Program-made: the position numbers and the translations under genes | Part shown: positions 38,480 to 50,469 of the stretch, piece by piece | Layout of the letters: every line of letters starts with the position of its first letter | How positions within the stretch are numbered: position 1 is the first letter of the stretch | Assembly: GCA_029216955.1 (NCBI GenBank) | Contig: JANAVB010015600.1 | Coordinates: forward strand, 37,136,153 to 37,200,152 | Reading direction: 5' to 3' | From: Iris pallida | Taxonomy: Eukaryota > Streptophyta > Magnoliopsida > Asparagales > Iridaceae | Length of the DNA stretch: 64,000 bases | The notes under the pieces: generated by a model | What the model saw: only the letters and a program-made list of their open reading frames with translations | Database searches by the model: none | What the model was told of the DNA's origin: nothing

Positions 38480-40178
38480 TTTACCTAACTCAAAGAATAC
38501 CCTGACCGCTTTTGTAACATCGAATTTTAGAAGATTCCAGTGGTTCTTGAAAAATAGTACCAAAACCATCTGTACCTGAAAATTTAATCGATTCCATCTT
38601 CTTAAAAATTAGTTCAATCTCTTCAATAGTAATCGGCTGCCACAGAACCTGATTAGCGTACCCCATAACCAACTTTTTAAACTCAAAACGGGGAAATATA
38701 GTCGGGTAGTTAGACTGATTGTAGAGATCCTAGAAGAATCTGATTTCTTCCTCATTAATAACATTAGCCTCAGTAATAAGAGCCCCACCGGAGCCAAAAG
38801 TCCTGTAAATAGCATTACGATGCTGTCTAGCTTTTATAGTGGCATGGAAGAACTTAGAGCACCTATCTCTATCTCTAAGCCAGTTGCATTTCATCCGTTG
38901 TCTAACTTGAACCTCACCAAGAATCTCTTCCTACGTAATAAATCTTGAAGAGCAACTTCTTCTTCAGTGAGATCGGAGTTTATGGGGGTCAGAATTAGGG
39001 GTGAGCAAATACCGACCGATACCGAAAAATCGACCGAATACCGATTAAAAATGTTCTAAAAAACCGAACCGAAATTATGTACCAATACCGAATTGCCGAA
39101 CCGACTAAATTACGGTATAATGGTAATGGTAACGGTTTGAGTGTAATACCATACCGAAAATACCGAACCGATTCACACACACACACACATTTTTTAATAT
39201 TGTTCATGATTAATTTTACACTACTCATTTTTATTTTTATCTTTGTTTTGGTTGGTTTCCTAGAACTTGAAATGGATTTTAGTGGACTTGAATTTATGTT
39301 AAGAATGCTAAGAATTGAGTTTTTGATCTTTTGAGCTTATGTTTTTGTGTTCTCATAGAATTATGAAGTGAATTTTGGTTACTTAAACTTATACTAAAGA
39401 TTAAACTTAGTGACCGCGTTTGATATTTTAAGCTCATTTTTAGGTGTTTACGACTTGTTACATATTGTTCTAATAATTTTGATTAATTGTTTGGTTGGTA
39501 GAGGCTTAGCTTTAACATTAATGCTTCCAAAGAAGTAAAAAATATATTATAGGTTAAGAGGTTCTACAATATTATGTGTGTTAATTGATCAAATATTAAT
39601 TGGTAAAATATCGATACAAAAAAAACGACCGAATACCGATTTAACCGAAACCGAAAAAACCGATTCTAAATGGTACGATATTGGTATTGATTTTTCAAAT
39701 AACAATTTAAAAAAATACCAAAAAAATCGATCAAATATCGACCGATTATACCGACGCTCACCCCTAGTCAGAATGGACTCTAAGTTAGATGTCAGCAAGC
39801 TTGTCTTTAAGATCCTGGAGAGGCGGAGAAGGACTCATCTTGTTCTAATATTTAAGCCAATATTTGGTAGATTTAAACTTGGAAGTTAACCTTAACTACG
39901 CAGAGCCATGCACTGTAGAATTCCAGCCTAGCTGAACTACTTCTTTGTATCCCTCCTTATGAATCCATGCGTTAGTGAATCTAAACGATCTCCCTTTGAA
40001 AATCGGTTGATCCGCCAATCTGATGACAATAGGCGAGTGGTCACTAGCTAATGTCTGGAGGCAAATATTCTGCTTTGCTAAATTGAAAAATATAGAGCCA
40101 TCGACCATAGCAAAGGGACCGGTCCAATGGAATGAAGATACGATTGAGAATAGCCTGGTTGTTCCACGTCCAGATATA
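38480..40178 (-). pseudogene. Antisense LINE ORF2 remnant
   Basis: Read leftward, the fragment runs from late endonuclease through early reverse transcriptase. In 39775-40140 it reads AMVDGSIFFNLAK, LASDHSPIVIRL and FRFTNAWIHKEGY. In 38480-38987 it reads MKCNWLRDRDRCSKFFHATI, ALITEANV and ITIEEIELIFKKM followed by SGTDGFG (the PGPDGF motif, damaged). There are frame breaks and stops. The two blocks are joined across the hAT MITE at 38996. It is a different lineage from the LINE at 9680. The left end fades out near 38480 and the right end is cut by the gypsy element at 40179. Confidence 0.85.
38996..39766. mobile_element. hAT-type MITE with GTCAGAAT TSD
   Basis: Terminal inverted repeats start TAGGGGTGAGC at both ends, and the next bases carry ACCGAC/GTCGGT words in opposite orientation. 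An exact 8-bp duplication GTCAGAAT (38988-38995 and 39767-39774) fits hAT elements. The interior repeats ATACCGAAAA-type motifs and has no transposase. It interrupts the LINE remnant cleanly. Confidence 0.93.
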
Positions 40179-41858
40179 TGACATCCCAATTTCGGAGTAT
40201 CGGTAGTCGTCCCCCGGGCGTGATGTCGTGGGAGCCTAAGTTGCACTCGTACAAGGAAGTTTCATAAGTTATCCAAAATACAACATCAATTAGAGTAAGC
40301 AAAGAAATTAAATCAACACATTGGCTAGAAGAAAACTTTACTTCATTGATAATGGACATCATTTACAAGACTCTATTATAAAAGTTATCGTGTGGGCTTA
40401 CAGCATGACTCGATTACAAAATGAATGCTGATGAGATAGTCGTTCCATACATTACATCTTCCTTTTTACAACCAAAATATTTAAAACCACCTACTATTGA
40501 GGGAAGTCGAGTCATATTTCTTGGAATGAATGTAGAGTCTTCAAAAGTATGGATTCAAGTCGTCGAGCACACGAGTAAGGTTTCAAAAACACTCCAGCGT
40601 CGCCTTGCTAGGTGGCACGCTCCGCTTGACTTGTAGTACCTGTAGAGAGCGAGGATCAATACATTATCGTATAGTGGTGGGTGGATAATTAAGTACCACG
40701 CTCCTATTTGGTTCAAGAATTTGTATAGTAGGCATATATAATTGGTGATCTTACTAACCATCCTAATGGATAACATATGAACATTTTATCATGGCATAGC
40801 ATATGAAAAACTACATTACTTTTACACCCGTAGCATAGACTCTGTGCTTGAAACAAACAAACCATATTCATCCCGTGTCAACTGATATCAATAGATGAAG
40901 GCATTGTATAGGTGTGAAGGTCACTAGCAATGTCAATACATCTTAGACTATAGTTGGGTTAGATGACAATCCTTTCAAATCGGGTAGCGAGCCATGTTTG
41001 AAAGTTTCTAAATCACCCGTGCCAGTCAAGCTAGCAGCTATCCCCGTTCCCTTAGGTCGAATCGATTCCTAAGCCTAGGCTACCATTCAAGGAACTAAAT
41101 ACCTTGTGCACAAGTTATCCAATGACAGTACTATTAACTCAGTTGTTCGACATGGTCTATGAGTTCTTTAGAAACTTAACCAAATTCATGGTGTCTTGTA
41201 TTAACGTTAAAATATTTGTTAATCGATTCTTAAGCATGCAAAAATTCATATTATAGTAGTTACATAGTAGGTGCTCGTAAGAAATCGTATAACAATTCAT
41301 TGATTTATTTCTGTAAAGACAAGCATAACCTAATTGGTGTCAACTGCATCTACTTCTAATATTTCAAATATGTTGTGTCGTCAATTAATTTAGAAAACAA
41401 GAGGGTCAACGAAGAGAAGGGTCAGCCACTCACCTTGCTTTATTCTAGGTAAGAGAAAAGGTCGATTGTGCTAGACGACGCCTACGCGACCACCTGGAAT
41501 CACATAAGCAACGAATTTGCACTCTATCCTTCTATTCCGAGTTTGATATAAAATACGAAGTTCGAATAATGCAAGCAATAAAATCCATCGAAAATATTTA
41601 CGAAAAGGCATTCATAAAACCAAAGCCAAAGAAACAAGTGCCGCATAAAAATCAGAGCAACGAGAGGTCTTTCCTGACTCAGTCGCAGAGTCCATCCTCG
41701 AGGCGCAATCCGCTGAATATGAGACATGATTCTAAAGAAGTCATTCCATAACGAAAAAGGGATTTTAATTCAATCGGTCTCGATCAAACGATAGTGATAA
41801 TGTTTCTTAACTATGCTTACCGTGAATGAGAAATAGGACACGATGTTGGGATGGGGCA
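40179..41858 (-). repeat. 3' LTR of the minus-strand gypsy element
   Basis: It runs, on the minus strand, from TGCCCCATCCCAACATC at 41858 to GGGATGTCA at 40179. It is preceded by TTTCAAGGACGAAACTTTTT, the usual end of chromovirus polyproteins. Confidence 0.8.
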
Positions 41859-42229
41859 CTATATCTTAACAAACTAAGAAAAAGTTTCGTCCTTGAAACT
41901 TAAAATAGAACCTACCTCTAAGAAAACAATGAAGGAAACTTTTCTTTCATCTCTGATTCAAGTTCCCAGTTCGACTCTTTGACCAAAAGATTCCTCTAGA
42001 GTACACGAATGAGCAGGATCGTACAATTTCGAAGCAATTTGTCTTGCGCTCCAAGATCTGCACAGGTTCTTCCACATACGACAAGTCCGCCTTCAGATCT
42101 AGTTGCCCCAAATCTACACATGGCTCGGATCATGCACATATTTATGAAGTTGTGAGAGATGGAAAATATCATACACATCTGACAGTGCTGGCGACAACGC
42201 GATTGATAAGACACTTGGGCGACTCGCTT

Positions 42230-43170
42230 AGTATGTTAAAGGGACCCATAAATTTTGGACTCAACTTGTCTTTTGCTCCGAACCTAGTGGCTCCTCGCAT
42301 AGGCGTTACCTTAAGAAACACATGATCGCCTTCCAGGAACTTGAGCGGTCGTTGATGGGTGTCGACGTAGCTTTTCTGTCACCTTTTTGCAATCTTTAGT
42401 CTTTTTCGAATGAGCCTGACCTTTTGCACGGTCTGTTCTACTAGTTCCAGGTCAAGAATTTGCCGCTCCCTAACTTATCCTAATAAATGGGTGATCTGCA
42501 CTTATGCCCGTACAAGGCTTCTTATGATGCCATCTGGATGCTGGACTGGTAGCTATTGTTGTATACAAATTCTGCTAGCAGTAGATGAATGTCCCAACTT
42601 TACTTTAAGTCAATTGCGTAGAGCCGTAGCATGTCTTCAAGAATTTGATTCACACGCTCCGCTTGACCATCGGTCTGAGGATGATAAGAAGTGCTAAACT
42701 TTAACTTTGCCCCCATAGCCGACTGAAGGATACTCCAAAAGCGTAAAAGAAATCGTCAAGCCTGATCTTAAAGGATTGATACTGGAACTCCATCCAGGCG
42801 CACAATCTCGTCAAGATAAATCTGGGCCAGGCGATCGACGCTCCAAGTAATTTTGATAGCAATAAAATGTGTTGACTTGGTTAGTCGGTCGATGATGACC
42901 CAGACAAAATCATTTTTCCGTGATGTCTTCGACAATCCAACAATAAAGTCCACACAGATATGCTCTCACTTCTACTCTGGAATGGCAAGGTTCTGCATCT
43001 TTCTATCCGGTCTCTGGTGATCAACTTTTACTTGCTGACAGGCTATGCATTGTGACACGAAGAGTGCCACATCTCTTTTTATCCTGTGCTACTAAAATAT
43101 TGTATGAAGGTCTTTGTACTTCTTGGTGCTACCTGGATGGAAGAAATATTTGGCGTAATGTGCCTCCGAT
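42230..43170 (-). pseudogene. Gypsy integrase relic
   Basis: Fragments in order on the minus strand are as follows. A zinc-finger part reads EAHYAKYFFHPGSTKKYKDL (43166-43100). Core parts read CVDFIVGLSKTSRKNDFVWV and DRLTKSTHF (about 42960-42860), then SYHPQTDGQAERVNQ (about 42690-42640) and LLAEFVYNNSYQ. The C-terminal GPY-type part reads GDHVFLKVTPM and KLSPKFMGPFNI (about 42330-42230), with YVEEPVQILERK later. Stops and frame changes separate them. These motifs are characteristic of plant chromovirus integrases. Confidence 0.88.
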
Positions 43171-43403
43171 ATTATTTTTTCAGTTCTGTAAGGGTCATTC
43201 TGTACGTAGCCTTAAAATTCGATAATGTCAGGAAATGCATCAATGGTGAATTCGATTTCTCGATCAGGTGGCATACCGGGTAGCTTATCTGGGAACACGT
43301 CGGAGAATTCTGTCACAACGTCGGTTTGACCCGTGTTTGTACCGTCCTATTTTATGTTGCGAACGGATGCCAAGAATCCTTAACAGCCATAATACAACAT
43401 CCT

Positions 43404-43850
43404 CTAAGAAGAAATTGTCGATATCACAATGTATGTCGTCGATGCTTCACCACAGGCGTAGCAGAATTCGGTCTCTCTAGGTAGACGAAAGGTGAGTTTC
43501 TTTATTGCACAGTCAATGGTGGCATCGCAAGTGGTGAACCAACCCATTTTTAGTATAATATCGTAGTCCTTAATATCTAGAACTATCGCATCAAGATACA
43601 CCTTTTTACCTCCGATACAGCTGATTCTGTCTCTACAACCTAAGTATGTAAGTATTGACATGCCCGACGGTATGCTAACACTAAAATTAAGGCCTAGCGG
43701 TGTCATAGAAAATTTGTGTTTAGTGGCAAAGTCCATCGATATAAAGCTATATATGGCACCTGAATCAAACAGAGCGAGAGCAAGCTGATTATTGAAGAGT
43801 AGTATACCTATCACGACTGTATCTGAGGCAAATACCTCATCTCGAGTCAT
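43404..43850 (-). pseudogene. Gypsy aspartic protease relic
   Basis: The 148-codon frame is open. It has the retropepsin-like active site LALFDSGAIYSFIS near 43765, followed by KVYLDAIVLDIKDYDIILKM with the usual DYDIILGM pattern (G changed to K). Beyond it the frame is interrupted before the FSDVFPDKLPGMPPDREIEF segment (about 43300-43240), where reverse transcriptase should begin but does not follow. Confidence 0.85.
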
Positions 43851-43859
43851 ATCATGGAT

Positions 43860-44900
43860 GCATCCCTGGGCATTGGGTTGACAGCCTTGGCCATTTTATT
43901 GTGTATATGGGAAGCTCGAGGTGCCTGGCCTCGATTTTTTTGGTTTTTCAATTGTGAAGGGCGTTGAGCTGGCCCTCCTTCCAAGAAGTTGCGTACGATG
44001 TGGCCTACTCGGCCGTACCCAAAACAGGCTTCATCTCTCACTCGACAGTCATTTGTTTGATGACCATCCCGGTTGTATTTGTTATAATGGTGTGCATTGT
44101 TCCGCCCTTGGTAGTCGTCGTTGGTACCATGATTGAGACACTTATACGCGTTGTTGCCTCCTGTGTTACTATGGTGTTTGTGATTGATATGATACACAGT
44201 GCCAAAAGTAGCTGGAGGATATTGGGGCTCAAGATGAATAGTATGATTGAGGGCCACCCACACCATTTAATACTATGGAATGGTCACATGTGCAGCGATG
44301 GAAGGCCTCAAACCCACTTCAAAATGTTGTACTTTACTCGCAACATCAGGCAGAAGTGCACTTGCAAACTTGGCGAGCTTGTTGAACTCAGAAACATATT
44401 GACGAACTGTCATATTCCCCTACCCCAGTTGCAAGAACTCGTTCTCCTTTTCTTGACGAACTACCGGAGGAAAGAATTATTCTTCGAATGCTTTGCGAAA
44501 TATAACCCAAGAAATCTTTGTCGTCTCTTCGTCTCCAAGGATCGCTTATTTTTGCACCTTCCACCAATCGTACACGTTTAACCAAGTTGAAGTTGAGCGC
44601 AAGCAACTCATCTTGACTCATCCATGCCGAGTGCTTCGAAGTGGTCTTCCAATTTTGCCAGCCAGTCGAGTGCCATAGAAGGATCTTTGGTTCCCTTGAA
44701 TGAATTATTGTATACCTTCTTAAATTCTAAGATTTCGGAGGAGGCATACTTTATAACTGCAGGCTGAGGCTCGTCGGGGTTGACTTCGTTGTGTTGGTTC
44801 GTTAGCTCTGTCAAGGCAAGCGTGATCACAGAATAATTGTTATTGGTCGCGATTGTCTGGACGATTTGTTGCAAGGTGTCAAACTGCTTCTGCTACACCT
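43860..44900 (-). pseudogene. Gypsy gag relic
   Basis: The capsid region, on the minus strand, has FKGTKDPSMALDWLAKLEDH (about 44690-44630), FRKAFEE, REQ-like KENEFLQL, GNMTVRQYVSEFNKLAKFA and KVQHFEVGLRP. A zinc-knuckle relic CFGYGRVGHIVRNF (about 44020-43975) has lost its second and last cysteine. Several stops occur between the parts. The 205-codon plus-strand frame at 43964 is a shadow of this gene. Confidence 0.85.
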
Positions 44901-45200
44901 TGAATTGGTCTACGAACCTGTTCTCGAACTGCATCTATCGGGTATCAGCCCTTTGTTGTTGTGCTTTCATCATGTATAATATCCACTCCATTGGGTCAAC
45001 CGATGGCTCGGCCTTCGAACTGCTATAGCCATTCGAAGCGCTCGAATCGATCGCGGCCACAGGTTTTGCGAGTTCTAAATTAAGAAGGAAAATCAATTTA
45101 GTCTCAGAAAATATTACGGACTCATTGTAGGGAATAACTCATAACATCGACACGAGGTCAAAGGTTTCGAGACTCAAAATGGAAAGCCAAAGAACGTAAA

Positions 45201-45217
45201 GCCATGCTTTGATACCA
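45201..45217 (-). promoter_or_regulatory. Primer-binding site, initiator tRNA-Met type
   Basis: The minus strand reads TGGTATCAAAGCATGGC directly inside the 5' LTR, whose end is GGGGCTTGACA at 45221. It is one change from the canonical TGGTATCAGAGC. Confidence 0.85.
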
Positions 45218-45220
45218 TTA

Positions 45221-45976
45221 TGTCAAGCCCCGATTCCGAAGAATCGATAGTCGTCTCCCAAACGTGATGCCGTGCGAGCCAAAGTTGTACTCGCATAATA
45301 CAGTTTCATAAGGTTATCTAAAGTACAACATCAATTAGAGTATACAGAGAAATTAAATCAACTCATTTGACAGAAGAAAAGTTAACTTCATTGGTAATGG
45401 ACATCATTTACAAGACTCTATTATAAAAGTTGTCGCACGGGCTTACAACATGACTCGTTTACAAAATGATTGCTGATGAGATAGTTTTTTCATATATTAA
45501 ATCCCCCTTTTACAACCAAAATATTTAAAATCATCTACTATTGAGGGAGGTCGAGTCATATTTCTTGGACTGAATGCAGAGTCTTGAAACGTACGGATTC
45601 AAGCCTTCGAGCACACGAGTAAGGCTTCAAAAATACTCGAACATCGCCTTGCTAGTTGGCACGCTTCTTCTGACTTGTAGTACCTGGAGAGCGAGGATCA
45701 GTATATTGTCGTGTACTGGTGGATGGCTAATTAAGTGCCTCGCTCTCATTTGGTTTAAAGAGGCATGTATAATTGGTGATCTTTCTAATGGATTACATAT
45801 AAAAAATTTATCATGGCATAGCATACAAAAACTACATTACTTTTACACCCGTGGCATACTCTCGGTGCTTGAAACAAATAAACCATATTCATCCCGGGTC
45901 AACTAATATCAATAGATGAAGGCATTGTATAGGTGTGAAGGTCACTGGCAATGTCAAGCCATCTTGGACCATAGCT
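45221..45976 (-). repeat. 5' LTR of the minus-strand gypsy element, truncated
   Basis: Collinear with 40179-40947 up to GACCATAGCT, where a CACTACAAGAAAAAG end begins. The remaining 900 bp of the LTR are not seen. Confidence 0.85.
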
Positions 45977-46686
45977 CACTACAAGAAAAAGTGCCTTTTA
46001 TAACTGCCACGACCAGCATCCGGTATAGCGGCACAATTGCGTAACAATGCCCAGCCAACGCCACAGAATCGGTGGTAAAACGCTCTCGAGGTCGCTAACT
46101 AACAAACTCACACAAAGATATAATGTATTTGTCATAGATCTCGACTCTGGATGGAGGACAAGTATAATGATAATGGTGAATACTCAATCATAATCTAAAA
46201 CACGATAAGATATCAAAGAAGTATAAATACTACAAAGTCTCAACAACAAAAACTAATACAAAATCAAAATACAAATCTCAAATTTAAATAACAAAATCTC
46301 CACTATTACAAGTTAAAAGTTCTAACAAAGAATCTAAAACAAGTCAAAACTAGAACTAGGTCTCTCGGTCACTCTTGAGAATCCGGACCCATGGTACCTA
46401 TCCCTTCCTCGGATCCATAGTAAGTGGGACACAGATCCCCTAGGCAATCATCTAAAAAAAATATCCAGTCAGGATGGAACGAACAGATCTCCTCTAGCAG
46501 TTCCAAATAAGTGACAAAGACTATAAAACAGTTATAGACAGTAATACTTGATGAACATGGAAGAGTGAGACAGAAAATGAAATAGAACAACAGTTTAACT
46601 AAGGACAAGGAGAGTAAATATAATAAATCAGAAGTGCTTGGTAATAGAGGCTGTAAATAGAGATAACTGAACTAGAGTAGATATGA
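45977..46686. mobile_element. CACTA-type left end, truncated
   Basis: It starts CACTACAAGAAAAAGTGCC, a typical CACTA terminus, inside the gypsy LTR. No matching inverted end is found downstream. A solo LTR (46687) interrupts the sequence. No coding sequence is recognised. ORF 46369-46608 has no known motif. Confidence 0.6.
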
Positions 46687-49575
46687 TGTTACTTCCCATT
46701 CCCAGAATACATATTTTAATACATGGACTGCTTAGATGTATTTATTTAATATTTATTATATATTGTTCTGTATTTAAATTTCTTTAATTTCATGCTAATT
46801 ATTTTTCTGTATTTTACTTACTATTTTTTACTTTGATTTTGGGTTCGGCCTGAGTTGGTTTATTTTTTCGGCTATTGGGTGGTTCAACAATTCCCCACCT
46901 ACCCCCCTCTTCATTTAAAGTCCCAAACCCTTTCTCTCTCTTCATTACTTCTCCTTCTCATTAACTCTTCTTCTTCATCCTCCATAACTCTCCCCCACCT
47001 ACTCAGTCGCATAGGCAAGTGCCAATTTGCTTCATGATGGAACCCCAGTATTATTGTTCCATCATCTTCCTTACTTGATCTTAAGTCTCTTTAGTACTTA
47101 GCATTTTCAGTTTCCATGGCTCATTTTGTGTAGATCTAAACTTGTCGTATTTTCTGATTTTTGAGTTTTGATCTAGCTAATCTTGTTATTTCCAAGTTTT
47201 TATGGTTCCATGTTGTAGAGAATTTCGTTCTACCCTATTTTGACCTATGGAAGTCCAGATTTGGGCTTGGAATGATGGATTTAGAGAGCTTGGAAGTAAT
47301 GGCTTCCATGGTTCTGTTCTTAGGAAAGTGGAGAAGAAGAACAGTGCTAGGCCGCATGGAATTTCATACGGCAAGTCATCGGTCGCATGGCGATACTGCC
47401 GTATGAGCTCGCTTGAACCATTGCCGCATAAGACCTTGTACCCTATTCATCCGCATGAGGATAATTATTTCTCAGCCGCATAGGGATGATCTATTCAGCC
47501 GCATGAGCTTTGCTTGCTGCATATCGCATATTCAGCCGCATGAGCTCATCTCAGCCGCATGGCCGCATGTCATTCTCAGTCGCATAGGCTTGGTGATTCT
47601 TAGCCGCAAAAGATTTTATATCCCAGCCGTATGTGACTTTCCTATCTCAGCCGTATATGCCTTTAATTATTCTCAGCCGCATGAGACTTGATTTGCCGCA
47701 GCCGCATGAATTTCAACTTTTCCAGACGCATGTACTTCTGTTTACCGCAGCCGCATAAGGATTTGTTTCTTGAGCCGCATAAGGGTCAGTTCCTTCGGCC
47801 GCATGGAGACCCCAGTTGCATGAGTTGAGACCCGAGCCGCATAGGGCCTAGATCCCCTAGCTGCATAGACCCGACCTTCCCTGGCCACATGTCATAGAGC
47901 CGCAAGAGATTTGATTTATTCAGCCGCATGAGATTTGATTTATTCAGCCGCATGAGATTTGATTTATTGAGCCGCATGGACTTAGTTTTCTTCGGCCGCA
48001 TAAGCTGTTTTCTTTTGGCCGTATGGCCTATTGCAGCATGAACTCTAGCCCATAATGCCTTTTTACTAATTTTTGTCTTAAATTGACATTGATTGACATT
48101 GATTGTGACCCTAACTAATAATTAATCATGCGTTCCTAGTTGGAACTAAGAGACTAGCTAGTCGTCTTATTGAATTGAATGAATGAGACACGTTCATATT
48201 AATTATAAACTATTGCAATCGATTGGCCGATCCCGAATATTGGCATACAGGCACGTGCAGGATTCAATTTATTTATTTTACAAAAGTAGCATGTGTACTT
48301 TATGGTCAAGGCATGATTATTCCGTGGTTAGTTTTGATTGTTGTATTACGCTATGTAAGACCTACAACATAACCGCACGGGTATCGTTGTGGAGTTGGGC
48401 ATATCGTACTTTGTACGGAAGTACTCATTCTGAATGACCATGATCCACGGCATGAAATTTTACTTAACATAGAGGCTACTAAGTTAAATAAAATAATGAT
48501 TGCATGGAGAGAATGGATTCTCGAGTTCTTACATGGCAGCCCTCTTTGGGACTATTAGTGCCCGACAGGCCGACTGGTTCCCACAGATACTGCAAATCTG
48601 CCATACGGGCAGGGAGCGGTATCTGCTTATATTATTTATTGTATATTGATAACGGGCGTCCCGCTGGGACTCGTCTAATTCATGATTGGCACAATTGATT
48701 GACTGGGTAGACTAGCCTTGCTTGTGCATAGTAAGAATTGAGGAATCCTTATTCCATATTTCCAAGATAACTTGGAACTCACAGTAGCAAGCCGTAGTAG
48801 TTGCATGGCCGTTTAAGTTGACTTTTTTGTGTACTGTACCTACTCTGTTAACTAACTGAGATGATCAGAATGTCAGGACATGACGGATCAACTTTTGTCC
48901 TTGTTTGGTTGGAAAGTTGGTTCGAAGTGTCGTGATGTTATGTGAATCCCAGTAGCAAGCAGAGATCTATATATCATATTCTCTTATTACTAGTTTTAAT
49001 TCCTCATATCATACTTCCTTGCGATACTTTCTATTAGAGGTCTAACCTCTGTTTTGCATGGCCAGATCTAGAGCCGGTCCCCGAGGACTCAGCTTACTTC
49101 CACCTCCAAAATGGTCAATACTAGAGGGATGATCGCAGGAGGACTCGAGTGGGTTCCTTACTTCCCCGCTCATTTTGTTGCTTACTTTATACTTTGCCGT
49201 TTGGCACCGACATGTTGGTCGGATTGTCTTGTACTTACCTTTACATAATTGTAACTAAGTCATGTTGCAGCTGATACAATTGTGTATACTTTGCTACATC
49301 ATCTGGCTATATTTTGTAAAGCCAGATATCAAGAACATTTTGACTGAGCGTTTGGGATGCCTTACTGCTTTATCTTACATGTTCTCTATTTCTGTTTCTT
49401 GTTTGAATGATTGAGACAATAAATATAGAGTGACCAAAGTGAGACTTTTATGTAGTATGCACCCCCTCGTCTTATAGACAGTATTGATCATGTTATACGG
49501 TATTCATCTACCCGTAATACGTAGCTGGCTGAGTAATTCCCCCGCTCTCCAGTATTCTGGTTCTGGGGCATGACA
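46687..49575 (+). repeat. Solo LTR (Ty3-gypsy-like), copy 3
   Basis: It starts TGTTACTTCCCATTCCC and ends GGGGCATGACA, collinear with 27796-30745. The flanking pentamers TATGA and TGTGA differ by one base, consistent with an aged TSD. It contains TTTAAAG, a CT-rich leader, GCAAGTGCCAATTTGC (47015-47030) and an array of GCCGCATGAG motifs. ORFs within it are not genes. Confidence 0.88.
47350..48040 (+). repeat. GCCGCATG motif array of solo LTR copy 3
   Basis: About 30 irregularly spaced GCCGCATG or GCCGCATAAG motifs occur. Three of them, at 47895-47965, form regular 24-bp units ending GATTTGATTTATT. Near the start are perfect 10-bp arms TCATACGGCA (47364) and TGCCGTATGA (47397). There are no CRISPR-type spacers. 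Confidence 0.88.
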
Positions 49576-50406
49576 TGTGATGTGTGTCCAAACAATAAAA
49601 TATGAGTCAAATGTGAATCTAATACAAGACACTAAACTAGTGTGTTTTGAAATACTGCTTTTGACATGTAAACGACTATAGGATAAATACGATTCGTACG
49701 CTTGGCAAGCGTGCGACAGTTATCTTTCCAGATTAGACCATTAGGAGTGGTTCTAGTACGATTAGGAATGTTTACATGTCTACTCGAGTATTTCCCCGTC
49801 CTAACTAGTACAAGTGAATCCATATCCCGACACATAAATCAAGTACAAGTCCAGCCAAAAAGTAAGTGGTGCCAGTAGGTGTTTCCAGTTAGTGGTTCCA
49901 GTGAGTGGTTCCAGAGGTAGGGGCCAGACAAGTATAATACATGCGTCGCAAGTAAATGAATCCAGAATACTAATCCGTGTCATGACAGAGAATCGAATAA
50001 TACTATACTAGAAGCTGAATCATAATGATCATCAAATAAATGAAAACTATCAGATAATGTACTCGCCTATCGTTTAGGACAATGAATGAGAATCGATACC
50101 CAAAGTGGATTCACACAAACCTATATGTGAGATACACAGGGTTATTTGGTGTTCTAGAGTAAACAATGCATTTAAATGTACTAATTACATGCTTCTAGGA
50201 CTTTTCTATGTCATAAAAAGTCAAAATAGGTCAACACTAGTCAAACTAGTCAAATCTAGGTCAATATGAGTCAAACTTGGTTTGGTTAGCCTAATCTAGG
50301 GTTTTGACTAACTAGGCTATTCTGGTGAGCTAGTCTAATGTGGTATCAAAACCACATCCCATTACTCATCATTAAGTTACTAGGATATTCCACATGTATA
50401 TGTAAC

Positions 50407-50412
<6 letters not shown>
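49576..50412 (-). repeat. LTR-like fragment with AGTGGTTCCAG repeats
   Basis: AGTGGTTCCAGT units recur at 49860-49915. GGCGAGTACATTATC on the minus strand (near 50060) and the GGTCAA/GTCAAACT-rich right end resemble the minus-strand LTR copies at 26000-26110. The boundaries are unclear and no gene is seen. Confidence 0.4.

Positions 50413-50467
<55 letters not shown>
50413..50467. repeat. (TA)n at the 5' edge of LINE copy 2
   Basis: An uninterrupted TA run joins directly to truncated LINE sequence. Confidence 0.97.

Positions 50468-50469
<2 letters not shown>

Larger units (their letters stand above)
40179..45976 (-). mobile_element. Ty3-gypsy (chromovirus-like) element, defective
   Basis: On the minus strand the order is a 5' LTR (from the right, truncated at 45976), primer-binding site 45217-45201, gag, protease, integrase and 3' LTR (41858-40179). 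The two LTRs align well, for example ATCAATTAGAGTA and CAAGACTCTATTATAAAAGTT. Reverse transcriptase and RNase H are missing between the protease and integrase parts. The left flanking pentamer is ATATA. The right one is lost because a CACTA end cut the LTR. Confidence 0.9.

Noticed and set aside
43964..44581. 205-codon plus-strand ORF
   Set aside because: Complement of the gypsy gag relic, whose minus-strand motifs are clear.
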